NCBI GenBank assembly: GCA_030037705.1
Contig: JASHQE010000104.1
Location: 1-42,636 of the forward strand
Direction: 5' to 3'
DNA length: 42,636 nt
Source of the DNA: Acidobacteriaceae bacterium
GTDB taxonomy: Bacteria > Acidobacteriota > Terriglobia > Terriglobales > Acidobacteriaceae
Both the position numbers and the translations under genes were made by a program. This document shows, piece after piece, positions 1-7,855 of this stretch (its first letter is position 1; each line of letters starts with the position of its first letter). The notes beneath the pieces are model-generated. The model was not told the DNA's origin, did no database searches, and saw only the letters and a list, made by a program, of their open reading frames with translations.

Positions 1-666
1 GAAACCATTCGTGATGAGAAGGTCAAGGTGTTGAAAGCAATTCGACCTCTCGATGCGAAGGATCTGGTCCGCGGGCAATTCCGGGGCTATCGGCAGGAAG
101 GCGGAGTCCGGTCCGATTCGAGCGTCGAGACTTTTGCGGCACTGCGGCTGGATATCGATTCCTGGCGCTGGAAAGGCGTGCCGTTTTACATCCGCGCAGG
201 CAAGAATTTGCCGGTGACTTGTACTGAGGTCTTCGCGCGATTCCGCAAGCCTCCCACGGTCTTGAAGGAGAGTGTTGTGTCGCACAATCATATGCGGTTC
301 CGGATCAGCCCCGAGATGGTCATCGCCATCGGTGCCACGGCGATGTCGGCTGGGGAGGTTCTTGAAGGCAGGCATATTGAAATCATGGCGAGCCGTAATC
401 CCTGCCCGGACGAGATGGATGCGTATGAGCGCGTGCTTGGCGACGCCATGGCAGGAGATAGCACCCTGTTTGCGCGTCAGGATTATGTCGAAGAGGCCTG
501 GCGAATCGTTGATCCGGTGCTGCGAGCTGGTACTCCCGTCTACGAATACGAGCAAGGTTCCTGGGGTCCAGGTGAGGTCGAGCACACGGTATCGCCCGAA
601 GGAGGGTGGCACAACCCGCTCATAGCGGACGATGTAAATCCAAGCCAAAACATAGTGCCATGCTGA
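1..666 (+). CDS. zwf: Glucose-6-phosphate dehydrogenase, C-terminal part (5' end outside window)
   Basis: The reading frame is open from base 1 (E-T-I-R-D-E-K-V-K-V-L-K-A-I-R-P) to the TGA at 664-666, so the gene starts before the window. The visible 221 residues match the C-terminal substrate-binding domain of G6PD: the RDEKVKVLKAIRP stretch, the W-x-G-V-P-F-Y-I-R-A-G-K segment that lines the glucose-6-phosphate and NADP sites, and a Y-E-Y-E-x-G-S-W-G-P end. The enzyme oxidises glucose-6-phosphate to 6-phosphogluconolactone, making NADPH for the oxidative pentose phosphate pathway in the cytoplasm. The GTG at 28 is an internal codon and not the start. It converges on the FUSC gene, 48 bp away. 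Identification is firm; the missing N-terminal Rossmann part cannot be judged. Confidence 0.95.
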   Translation, partial: ETIRDEKVKVLKAIRPLDAKDLVRGQFRGYRQEGGVRSDSSVETFAALRLDIDSWRWKGVPFYIRAGKNLPVTCTEVFARFRKPPTVLKESVVSHNHMRFRISPEMVIAIGATAMSAGEVLEGRHIEIMASRNPCPDEMDAYERVLGDAMAGDSTLFARQDYVEEAWRIVDPVLRAGTPVYEYEQGSWGPGEVEHTVSPEGGWHNPLIADDVNPSQNIVPC

Positions 667-684
667 TCAAGAGCTTTTTGCTCC

Positions 685-697
685 GGCCGATGCGGCC
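685..697. terminator. Possible short hairpin between convergent genes
   Basis: GGCCG-ATG-CGGCC forms a 5-bp GC stem with a 3-nt loop in the 48-bp gap between the ends of zwf and the FUSC gene. There is no good T-tract on either side, so a terminator role is only suggested by position. Confidence 0.25.
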
Positions 698-714
698 CCT
701 GCTCAGAATACGAT

Positions 715-2835
715 TTAGCAATCGTTCCGCAGCATGAGGAGAGAGGAAAGCATCTTCTGACAGATATCGGCGATAGCCCGCGCGTTCGGGGAACTATGGC
801 TCTCAAAGGATTGCTGTAATTGCCGGATCGAATCTTCGCTGATGCGCGCGGGGGTGTTGTCTTCGTGTGCGATCCATGCGGCAATGTGCATGAGTTCATC
901 GCTATAGTCGTTTAAAAAACGGTCCAGCGCCTGATTTTGGTGCTGTGTCAATTCAGAGCCGGTCCCGCGTCGCCCACGATGGCTGAGCAGACTGAGTTCC
1001 AGCAGGAAGATGGAGCGCAGCCCAGGCTGAGCTCTCTGAATCCGCTCACTCTCGCCAACGTCCTTCTCGCGCCGATGGCGAAACTCAAATTCAAACCGCA
1101 CGGAGTCTGTCGCCGATCCCAGACTCGCGAAGTTGTCATTGACCTGACTTGACAGGCGATTGATTTGCGGAACCGCAGTGGCTTTGCGCTGCGTCACCGC
1201 ATAGACGGTGAGCTGTGCCAGCATTTGTACGTTCCGCACGAGCAGGTTCCGTAGCTGCTCCGCATCGCTCTTGGTCCCGAAGCGGTCGAAGATAAAGCCC
1301 ATGGCGAGAATACCCAAGAGCACGCCAACCACCTTATCGCGCGCAATCGTGAGATCGGTCACAATGCGGAAATCCTGCAGATTGACGAAGTAAAAGGAGA
1401 GCGCGATCTGCAGGCCAAAATAGGAGAGCCGCGGACTGGAGGTCGCGAACCACGCGGCGACCGCGGTCGCCGCCGCGAAGAAGAGGGCAAACCCAAAGAC
1501 GCTGTCGATACCGGGCAGAATCAAAATCTGCGCCGAAATTCCCATGACCAGCCCTCCGACAACAAATCCGGCAAGGCGGAGAAACTGCTGCTGAAGCGAA
1601 GTGCCAATGGTGCTCAGCGCGGTAACGATGCAAGTGAGGACGGAGGTACTGATACCGGGCCAGTCTAGGGCGTTGTACAGTACATAACACACGCTTGCAG
1701 CCAGGCATCCGGCAAAGGCAAAGCGGTGATATTCCGGGTTCTCTAATGCATCAGGCAGAAACAGAGCGCGCCACCCGGCGCGTCCCGGCGCGTTCTGCGA
1801 ATCATCGATATTCTCGACGCTTCGAAAAACTTCGGTGATGAGTGCAACGGTTCGTTCCATCTCCTGGAGCACGGGGAAACTGGAGGGCGGCTGCCCCTCG
1901 AACGCAAGAGGGGACGCGGAAATAATCCCGTACTCGCGGAGCTCCGCTCGGATTGTCCCGAGCCTCTCAGAAAGGACGCGGAGGCGGATCGCGTCGTCGT
2001 CACCCGGCCGGGGAGGAGTGCGCTCAAGATCGGCGGCAAGATCTATGAGCCGGCCCGAGAGCGAAATCAGGGCGCTGCGCCGCGCCCGCTGTGTTGGGTC
2101 CAGGCCCTGGCGCTGCAATGTTAATCGAAGTCGGCCAGTGCCGGTCATTTGGTATTGAAGAACTCTGGCGACGATCGACTTGGATGGGGTATGCAGATTC
2201 GAAAAACTTTCCGTTACCTGCTGCACCGCGAGTAACATGTCGTCGACGGAAGTGATGAGCGGATCGGAGCGATCGAAGATGCGGTATAGTGCTTCGGTTC
2301 CGACAGTTACGCCCGCACCTATGGCGATGATCAAGACAGGCCAAAGAGTACCCTCTACCTGAACTTCGCTCGGCGAGCGACCATCCCATATCGGCAAGGC
2401 AACGCTGATCGAGACACCAAATGCGACTGCGGCGGCATAGTTAGTTGCCGTGCGCATCACGAAAAAGACCAGGTACAGGCTTCCGATGACCCAGAAGAAA
2501 TGTGTCATGGGGTAACCGCGGAACAACATCATACCGAACAGGGTGTAGAGGCTCGCGCCTACGAATCCAAGAAGGAGCATTTGCCCCCCACGCCAGGTAG
2601 CAGCGAGATTTTCGCGAGCCAGAAGAATGGAAAAATAACTAGCCAGGAACGCGTTAGGAATGCGGAAGGTCACGACGATGAGCATGGCCAGCGTAGCCGT
2701 GACCGTCATGCGGATGACGGTGTTGATGCGTCCTGGATACGGGGCAACTTCCCACCGGATGAATTCCCGAAACCAAGGCCAGGGACTGCCGAGGCCCATT
2801 TGCTGATCGCGGATTTGAGCGGCGCGGGTCGCCAT
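715..2835 (-). CDS. FUSC-family inner membrane efflux pump (MdtO-like)
   Basis: 706 residues. The N-terminal half has a run of hydrophobic segments (about residues 45-180), then a soluble helical region (about 190-350), then a second membrane cluster (about 365-500) and a cytoplasmic tail. This duplicated membrane-plus-soluble plan is that of the FUSC / aromatic acid exporter family (MdtO, AaeB, YccS). Such proteins work with a HlyD-type adaptor and a TolC-type channel to export aromatic acids or toxic organics. It starts 1 nt after the stop of the adaptor gene and is therefore the last gene of a ytcA-hlyD-FUSC operon; the channel is encoded divergently at 4691. The substrate cannot be read from the sequence. 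Confidence 0.88.
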   Translation of the reverse strand: MATRAAQIRDQQMGLGSPWPWFREFIRWEVAPYPGRINTVIRMTVTATLAMLIVVTFRIPNAFLASYFSILLARENLAATWRGGQMLLLGFVGASLYTLFGMMLFRGYPMTHFFWVIGSLYLVFFVMRTATNYAAAVAFGVSISVALPIWDGRSPSEVQVEGTLWPVLIIAIGAGVTVGTEALYRIFDRSDPLITSVDDMLLAVQQVTESFSNLHTPSKSIVARVLQYQMTGTGRLRLTLQRQGLDPTQRARRSALISLSGRLIDLAADLERTPPRPGDDDAIRLRVLSERLGTIRAELREYGIISASPLAFEGQPPSSFPVLQEMERTVALITEVFRSVENIDDSQNAPGRAGWRALFLPDALENPEYHRFAFAGCLAASVCYVLYNALDWPGISTSVLTCIVTALSTIGTSLQQQFLRLAGFVVGGLVMGISAQILILPGIDSVFGFALFFAAATAVAAWFATSSPRLSYFGLQIALSFYFVNLQDFRIVTDLTIARDKVVGVLLGILAMGFIFDRFGTKSDAEQLRNLLVRNVQMLAQLTVYAVTQRKATAVPQINRLSSQVNDNFASLGSATDSVRFEFEFRHRREKDVGESERIQRAQPGLRSIFLLELSLLSHRGRRGTGSELTQHQNQALDRFLNDYSDELMHIAAWIAHEDNTPARISEDSIRQLQQSFESHSSPNARAIADICQKMLSSLLMLRNDC

Positions 2836-2836
2836 A

Positions 2837-4087
2837 TCAAGGCTTCCTTTTGTATCCGCGGATAACCACGACTGCAGATTCCCCCAGTCGCATGACGTCA
2901 GAAGGCGGTGACTGAATCCGGATGCGGACGGGGTAGCGGCTGGCCAAGTGTACCCAGCTCAGAGTGCGTTGAACGTCTGGCAAGCCGGGCGCGAATCGCC
3001 CAAGGATCGAAGGATCGGGTATAACACCGTAGCCGGTGCTTTCCACAACACCCGTAAATCGCAAGCCTGGGTCGGACATAACGTACACATCCGCAGTCAT
3101 ACCCGGCCGGACATACTTCAACTGTGTCTCACGGAAATTCGCGAGCACCCACCACACACGAGTGTCGATTAGCGTGAAAATCTCCTGCCCTACATGAGCA
3201 TAAGCACCCCGGGATATGACCAGGTTGGTTACACGCGCATCAAATGGAGCGTAAACGCGGCACTGATTGTAGTTGTATTGGGCGTTCGCGATCGCGGCGG
3301 CTCGTCCCTGCCGTTGGGCCACGAGGGGATCGAGAGTAAGTACGCTGGACTGCGACTGCTGAAGCTGTGCCGTGCTCTGCTCTGCGGAGGCCTTGGCCTC
3401 CGCGAAGGCGGCCAGCATGGAGTTGAGGTGGGCTCGATTGAGAGCCAATTGCGATTCTGCTTCATGCACGGACTGCGTGCTGGCCTGCTCTGTCGTGCGA
3501 GCCTGGTCCACCTGGTCGACGGTAACGTACTGCTTCGCGAGCAGAGGCTCGACGCGGTGCAGGTTATTTTCGGCATATGTCCACTCGGCCTTCGCTCGAT
3601 CCAACGCAGCCTCAGAGTGGGTAACATCGGCTTCTGCCTCACGGATCGACGCCTGCGCTCGGTCGACGTTGGCAGTGGCGCTGCGGCTTGCCGCCCCGGA
3701 GGCGGTGACGGCATGCACTTCGGCCCGAATGCGCCGCTGTTCGTCGACGATTTGGCCTTCAAGCGCAGCTTGGTCCGACACAGCGCGGTCAACTGCATAC
3801 TTGTACGGTCGATCATCGATTTCGAAAAGTAAATCACCCTGTTGAACGCGCTGATTGTCGGCGACATTCAGGTGCAGTATGGGCCCTTCGACAACGGGGG
3901 CGATCCCGATGTAGTTGGCAAAAATTTCGGCGTCATCGGTCTGGGGATGCCGAGTCGTGACCGAATAGACGGCAATCAAACCCAAGATCGCCAGCAGAAT
4001 CATGCCTGCAGTGAAGAGCCGACAGTACCAGTGAAGTTTTGCTATGCGACTGTCTCGCTCAGGTTGGCCAGCGTCTTGATTCGGCAT
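2837..4087 (-). CDS. HlyD-family periplasmic adaptor (MdtN-like)
   Basis: 416 residues. One N-terminal membrane anchor (about 24-46) is followed by the D-D-A-x-I segment typical of EmrA/HlyD proteins, a lipoyl-like half (V-x-G-P-I-L-H-L-N-V-x-D-N-Q-x-V-x-x-G-D-L-L-F-x-I-D, about 70-110), a long Ala/Glu/Gln-rich coiled coil (about 115-260), then the returning lipoyl half and beta-barrel (Y-N-x-C-x-V-x-A-P-F-D-A-R-V). It should bridge the FUSC pump to the TolC-like channel in the periplasm. It lies 9 bp after the YtcA-like lipoprotein gene and 1 bp before the FUSC gene, so the three are almost certainly co-transcribed. A second, separate adaptor of the EmrA type is encoded at 25575-26849. Confidence 0.93.
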   Translation of the reverse strand: MPNQDAGQPERDSRIAKLHWYCRLFTAGMILLAILGLIAVYSVTTRHPQTDDAEIFANYIGIAPVVEGPILHLNVADNQRVQQGDLLFEIDDRPYKYAVDRAVSDQAALEGQIVDEQRRIRAEVHAVTASGAASRSATANVDRAQASIREAEADVTHSEAALDRAKAEWTYAENNLHRVEPLLAKQYVTVDQVDQARTTEQASTQSVHEAESQLALNRAHLNSMLAAFAEAKASAEQSTAQLQQSQSSVLTLDPLVAQRQGRAAAIANAQYNYNQCRVYAPFDARVTNLVISRGAYAHVGQEIFTLIDTRVWWVLANFRETQLKYVRPGMTADVYVMSDPGLRFTGVVESTGYGVIPDPSILGRFAPGLPDVQRTLSWVHLASRYPVRIRIQSPPSDVMRLGESAVVVIRGYKRKP

Positions 4088-4096
4088 CGGATTTGC

Positions 4097-4393
4097 CTAC
4101 CTGTAGAACAGCAGCCACAACATGCACGCAACGAAGATCGCCATGCTGAGGTATAAAAGCACAGGCGCGGCCAGGTGTTCCGCAATGGCAGTGCGAGCGA
4201 GAAGGGCGCGTGCGCCCGCCGCGAACACGAGACCACCGGCGGAGCAGAAGATCCACGCGGGGAAAAAAGACCCGAAGATGCTGTATTCGGGCCCGTGCGA
4301 GCAGCCGGCTACCGACGCCGTCAGAGATAAACTGGCGAGCTGGCAAAATAGCCGTGTCTGGCGTTGATCGCCTTCTGTCGACACAATGATCAT
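4097..4393 (-). CDS. YtcA-like small lipoprotein of the efflux operon
   Basis: 98 residues from the ATG at 4393; another in-frame start exists at 4429. A signal peptide ends in a lipobox, L-T-A-S-V-A-G-C, with the Cys at about residue 25. After it comes G-C-S-x-G-P-E-x-x-I-F-G-S-F-F-P-A-W-I-F-C, the signature of the YtcA family, then two hydrophobic helices and a short tail. YtcA-type proteins are encoded beside MdtNOP pumps, and the order here (ytcA, adaptor, FUSC, with tolC divergent) fits. The role is unknown, probably an accessory lipoprotein of the inner membrane or periplasm. It is first in its operon and lies about 210 bp from the large palindrome at 4604-4645. Confidence 0.75.
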   Translation of the reverse strand: MIIVSTEGDQRQTRLFCQLASLSLTASVAGCSHGPEYSIFGSFFPAWIFCSAGGLVFAAGARALLARTAIAEHLAAPVLLYLSMAIFVACMLWLLFYR

Positions 4394-4603
4394 TTTCGGT
4401 CGGCCTAGCATATGTCGAGATTGCTCCATCGATGTCCAATACCTGTCTATGCGCCCCGAGGAACCCGTTTCCCATGCTCAGCCCGAATCCCACGATCAGT
4501 TCTCCATCGATAGTCGAGCTCCTTGCCATTCGCGTCGCGGCCACTGGCGATCACTCGAGCCCGCCACCCTACCTATCGATTCAGCCATAGAGTCGAATCC
4601 GCA

Positions 4604-4645
4604 TCTATTGGACCAAGGTATTGATCGATACCTTGGTCCAATAGA
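4604..4645. promoter_or_regulatory. Perfect 18-bp palindrome: divergent operator of efflux system 1
   Basis: TCTATTGGACCAAGGTAT and its exact reverse complement are separated by TGATCG. Each arm contains the element CNATACCWWNGTCYAATWG seen elsewhere in the window, one copy facing the lipoprotein operon and the other (4628-4644) facing the TolC gene. After the rightward copy, a -10-like GTTAAT lies at 4665-4670, about 23 nt on. Read as a two-way binding site that co-controls both halves of the pump. The binding protein is not known from sequence. Confidence 0.75.
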
Positions 4646-4690
4646 TTCAGATCCATGCTTCTGTGTTAATCGCTGGTAGACACTGGAGAA

Positions 4691-6196
4691 TTGTGCTTTT
4701 CCAACCGGGCGTGCGTGGACAAGGTGACCAACTACAATGCATTGTTGAATGTTCTACTGTTGTCGCTGCTCCCCGCCTTCCCCTCGGTGCGAGTTCTGGG
4801 ACAATGCACCAGTAAAGTGTCTTCCCCCGCGGCCGCCGCAAACTGCGCGGCTCGCGAAGCGCCCCGCGAAGGAACGGCAATTCTCGATCCGCTTCACCGC
4901 TACACCCTGGCCGAGCTGATCGACGTTGCCGAAGATCACAATCCCAGCACGCGCACAATCTGGGAGCGTGCAAAGCAGAAAGCGCGCGAACTCGGTTTGG
5001 CACAGAGCGCTTACTATCCGCAGTTAGATGGGTTGGCTGTTTTTGGCGACGAGAGAGCGATCAATCCATTCCCAAAACCGCTCGCTCCCCGTGGCTACGT
5101 CATGGTCGAGGTCCCCATCGTCCGGCCTGAAGTCACGCTCCGATATCTTATCTTTGATTTTGGTAAACGCGAGGCGAACGTAGATTCCGCGAAAGCGGAG
5201 GAACTCGCCGCGGGTGCAGACGTCATTCGGGTGAATCAAGCGCTGGCGTTTCGCGTGGCCACCGTGTATTACCAGTTGGTAACTGCGCAGGAAAGATTGC
5301 AAGCTGCTCAGGAGACATTGCGAACCGCACAAACCACGCAGGATGCGGCTGAAGATAGATTGAGCAATGGGCTTGCGACTCTCCCCGATGTACTCAATGC
5401 CCGGGCCGAAACGGCACAGGCTATGTTCGACGAGGAATCCGCGGATGGAGACGAAAAGATTGCCCGCGTGACGCTGACTGAAGCGGTGGGAGCCGATCCA
5501 TCTCCGGACATAGTGATTGACACCGAGCGGAGCGCACCATTGCCAGAAAGACTCACAATGTCCATCGACGCGCTGATCGACCGCGCGATGGAAAATCGTC
5601 CCGAACTTATGGCACAGACTCTGCAAATCCGCTCCGCCGAGGCTCGCATTCGTGCAGCCAGCGCAGAATATAAACCGCAGATTGTTCTCTCGGGATCGGC
5701 TGCGCAGACCTCCGTGTGGCCTACGGCGGATTACGGCCAGCTTGGCCCCGCGAGCGAGCCGACATGGTCTGTCGCAGCCGGCATCCAGTGGCGCATCTTT
5801 GACGGAGGTGCCCGCAAGAACGAACTGTTGATCGCCGAATCGAAACGCCGGGAAGCGGAGGATGAACTCACCGCGATTCATGATCAGACGACGCGCGAAG
5901 TCTGGACCGCGTATATTGCATTCCGGACGGCCTTGCGAAAGCACGACGCCGCCGTGGCGCTCCTCGAGTCTGCCAACGCCTCTTACTCCGCGTCCCTCGA
6001 AGCATACAAATATGGAGTGAAGAATCTGGTCGATGTTGTTACCGCGCAGAAGGACCTTGCACAGGCCCGGTTATCCAGTGTCTCCTCACGATCAGAATTA
6101 TTTCTGGAGGCAGTCAACCTTGAATTCGCAACCGGAAATCTGCTAAGAAATCAACCGCCGGCAACGACAGTTGAATCCCAGGACAGACACCAATGA
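4691..6196 (+). CDS. TolC-family outer membrane channel (efflux system 1)
   Basis: Up to 501 residues from the TTG at 4691. Better-looking starts are GTG at 4715 or 4724, giving M-T-N-Y-N-A-L-L-N-V-L-L-L-S-L-L, a signal peptide that ends near the V-L-G-Q site. The rest shows two repeated outer-membrane-efflux halves: Y-T-L-A-E-L-I-D-V-A-E-D-H-N-P at about 75, long Ala/Glu-rich helices, then R-P-E-L-M-A-Q at about 303 and Y-K-Y-G-V-K-N-L-V-D-V-V-T-A-Q at about 440. The trimer would form the exit duct for the FUSC/HlyD pump encoded divergently. The start is uncertain because no strong ribosome site stands at a proper distance. Its promoter probably holds the rightward arm of the palindrome at 4604-4645. 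Confidence 0.9.
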   Translation: MCFSNRACVDKVTNYNALLNVLLLSLLPAFPSVRVLGQCTSKVSSPAAAANCAAREAPREGTAILDPLHRYTLAELIDVAEDHNPSTRTIWERAKQKARELGLAQSAYYPQLDGLAVFGDERAINPFPKPLAPRGYVMVEVPIVRPEVTLRYLIFDFGKREANVDSAKAEELAAGADVIRVNQALAFRVATVYYQLVTAQERLQAAQETLRTAQTTQDAAEDRLSNGLATLPDVLNARAETAQAMFDEESADGDEKIARVTLTEAVGADPSPDIVIDTERSAPLPERLTMSIDALIDRAMENRPELMAQTLQIRSAEARIRAASAEYKPQIVLSGSAAQTSVWPTADYGQLGPASEPTWSVAAGIQWRIFDGGARKNELLIAESKRREAEDELTAIHDQTTREVWTAYIAFRTALRKHDAAVALLESANASYSASLEAYKYGVKNLVDVVTAQKDLAQARLSSVSSRSELFLEAVNLEFATGNLLRNQPPATTVESQDRHQ

Positions 6197-6285
6197 TTTC
6201 GCCCGCGCCACTGCTCCCTGTTGGCCGCGTCGACTTGAGCACCGTCGCTTCGGGATACATCTACCATGGTTTTGCCATAGCCAAC

Positions 6286-6318
6286 ACGAAGGTATCAAGC
6301 GATACCTTCGTCCAATTG
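6286..6318. promoter_or_regulatory. Palindromic copy of the shared ATACC element, before the pseudo-receiver gene
   Basis: ACGAAGGTATC-AAGC-GATACCTTCGT is an exact inverted repeat with 11-bp arms (6286-6311), and the right arm extends to GATACCTTCGTCCAATTG (6301-6318), a close match to the window-wide element. It points right to the gene starting at 6468. The rest of the 6197-6467 gap shows no convincing gene. Confidence 0.6.
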
Positions 6319-6467
6319 TTCGGCCCTAACACTTCTGGTGTGATTCTGATGGGCGCATAGCCGCCGGCAGCTCTTCCAGGACATTTGGATGGAGACAACA
6401 ATCTCAGCTCCTTCATGAAGAATTGCGCGTGGCATCCAGATGGTTGCGCTGATCGGGAGATCCATAG

Positions 6468-7046
6468 ATGCAAATGACTCCGTCCCCAAAAAGCAGAAAT
6501 CTCATTACGAGCGCATATCCCGCTGTTGGCACCGAGCGCGGCGATCACTTTGCGTACGGAGGCTTTGATCCTTATCACATGCAACCGGGAGGATCACTGG
6601 AGGTGACCGCGCCGGATCGAGGCGATCAGGGTCTTCTCGTCGCCGTGAAGAAACCAGCTCGGATCCTTTTGGTCGATGCAGCGCGAGCACTGCAGGAATC
6701 ACATCTGCTGCTCCTGCGATCTATTCCGGCGGTTGTGGAAACATTGGCGTCCTGCGCCGATATGTATCTCCACGAAGAGCACAACTATGCACTTGTGATC
6801 CTCGTGCTCTATTCGAAGTCAAGAGAAACGGCTGAAGCTGCACATTTTGTCCGCCATCGGTGGAGCTCCGCAAGAATCCTCTTGCTCGAAGGTGGACCCG
6901 TGGTGATCGACGACTGGCTCTACGACGAGCGGATCGACCCTCATTTGCATCCGGGGAAGGTGCGCGACGCTGCACTTCGGCTCATGGCTGAAGAAAAATA
7001 CCGGATTCCAGGATGCACGCCGAAAGGTTCCTCGCCGATGCTGTGA
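6468..7046 (+). CDS. Pseudo-receiver (CheY-fold-like) protein lacking the phospho-acceptor
   Basis: 192 residues; the start is supported by GGGAGA seven bases upstream of the ATG. After a variable 60-residue N-terminus comes A-R-I-L-L-V-D-A (about 64-71), then alternating helices and strands with the pattern of a response-regulator receiver. The strand that normally carries the phosphorylated Asp reads Y-A-L-V-I-L-V-L-Y-S, with Val113 at the Asp position. Only one of the two acidic residues after strand 1 is kept (D70), and the usual K-P is absent. If it is a receiver fold, it cannot be phosphorylated in the normal way and would act as a binding or atypical module. It lies downstream of a shared ATACC element and converges with the receiver gene at 7221. 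Family assignment is by fold pattern only. Confidence 0.6.
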   Translation: MQMTPSPKSRNLITSAYPAVGTERGDHFAYGGFDPYHMQPGGSLEVTAPDRGDQGLLVAVKKPARILLVDAARALQESHLLLLRSIPAVVETLASCADMYLHEEHNYALVILVLYSKSRETAEAAHFVRHRWSSARILLLEGGPVVIDDWLYDERIDPHLHPGKVRDAALRLMAEEKYRIPGCTPKGSSPML

Positions 7047-7220
7047 CGATTCGGACGTGAAGGGCGGGTTAGCACGCGGACGAGGAAAAAGAAGCGTTTC
7101 AGACAAAGAGTTAACGCTGGGAATTAGATCAGTGGGCCAACGGACGGGCTCAAAGAGTCTCGGTCGATCTAACTCGTCTCAGCCGCCGTAAACACATGAG
7201 AGGAGTGTGGGGGAAAACTT

Positions 7221-7595
7221 TTATCTATCCGGCACGGCTTTGTTTAATGCTTCGAGCAGGGCCGTGTCACTGAACGGCTTAAACAAACATTCGACTGCGC
7301 CTTCTTCGTGCATGCGCGATCGCACGGCCTCATCTCTGTGACCAGTGATGAAAATGACGGGTATCGTCAGCCGGCGACGTTCCAACTCTCGATGAAGTTC
7401 CGGTCCGGTCATCCCGGGCATCGCAATGTCCAGAATCAGACATTTGGTCTTCATGACAGTGTCGGAGGCGAGGAACTCCTCGGCTGAGGAAAACACCTGA
7501 GCAGCAAACCCAAACTCTTTTAGCAGATCGGGTAATGATTCTCGTACCGACTGATCGTCATCGACAACCGATATAAGCAATTGTGTCTCAATCAT
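7221..7595 (-). CDS. Single-domain FixJ-like response regulator (receiver only)
   Basis: 124 residues, essentially one receiver domain: acidic pocket V-V-D-D-D (12-14), phospho-acceptor D56 in L-I-L-D-I-A-M-P-G-M, T84 in F-I-T-G-H and K106 in F-K-P-F. There is no DNA-binding domain, so it is a phosphate shuttle or sink, or acts on a protein. It lies 260 bp after the kinase at 7856 on the same strand, which makes that kinase a likely partner. By eye it is roughly 70% identical to the receiver at 16870-17250 and far less like the one at 10990, pointing to a fairly recent duplication between the two ends of the island. Confidence 0.9.
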   Translation of the reverse strand: MIETQLLISVVDDDQSVRESLPDLLKEFGFAAQVFSSAEEFLASDTVMKTKCLILDIAMPGMTGPELHRELERRRLTIPVIFITGHRDEAVRSRMHEEGAVECLFKPFSDTALLEALNKAVPDR

Positions 7596-7855
7596 GGATT
7601 TCGTGTACCGCGCTATAGATCACAATTCGTTTCAACACTGAGGGGCCGTCGTTCCGTCGGCGCTGTTTGAGGAAGTTTACGTGCTCGGTATCCGGACTGT
7701 ACACGAACTAGCGGCTCAGTCTTTCTCTATGGTTCCCTTTGTAGAAACGTCTCAAAAAGGTAATGATGACGCGCTCATTCCGCATGGTCTATGGCACTTT
7801 TGTGTTGACCTGTCCGGGGCCAGGACATCCCCTATCACGGGCATTCTTCGTTAGA
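7596..7855. other. Intergenic gap between kinase and receiver gene
   Basis: No gene is seen in these 260 bp. A TGTCC/GGACA inverted repeat with a 7-nt loop lies near 7811-7827, just after the kinase stop codon, and could slow transcription, but no T-tract follows it. Confidence 0.3.

Noticed and set aside
5024..5944. 306-codon minus-strand open frame
   Set aside because: Antisense to the TolC-family gene; the composition looks like a codon-bias shadow.
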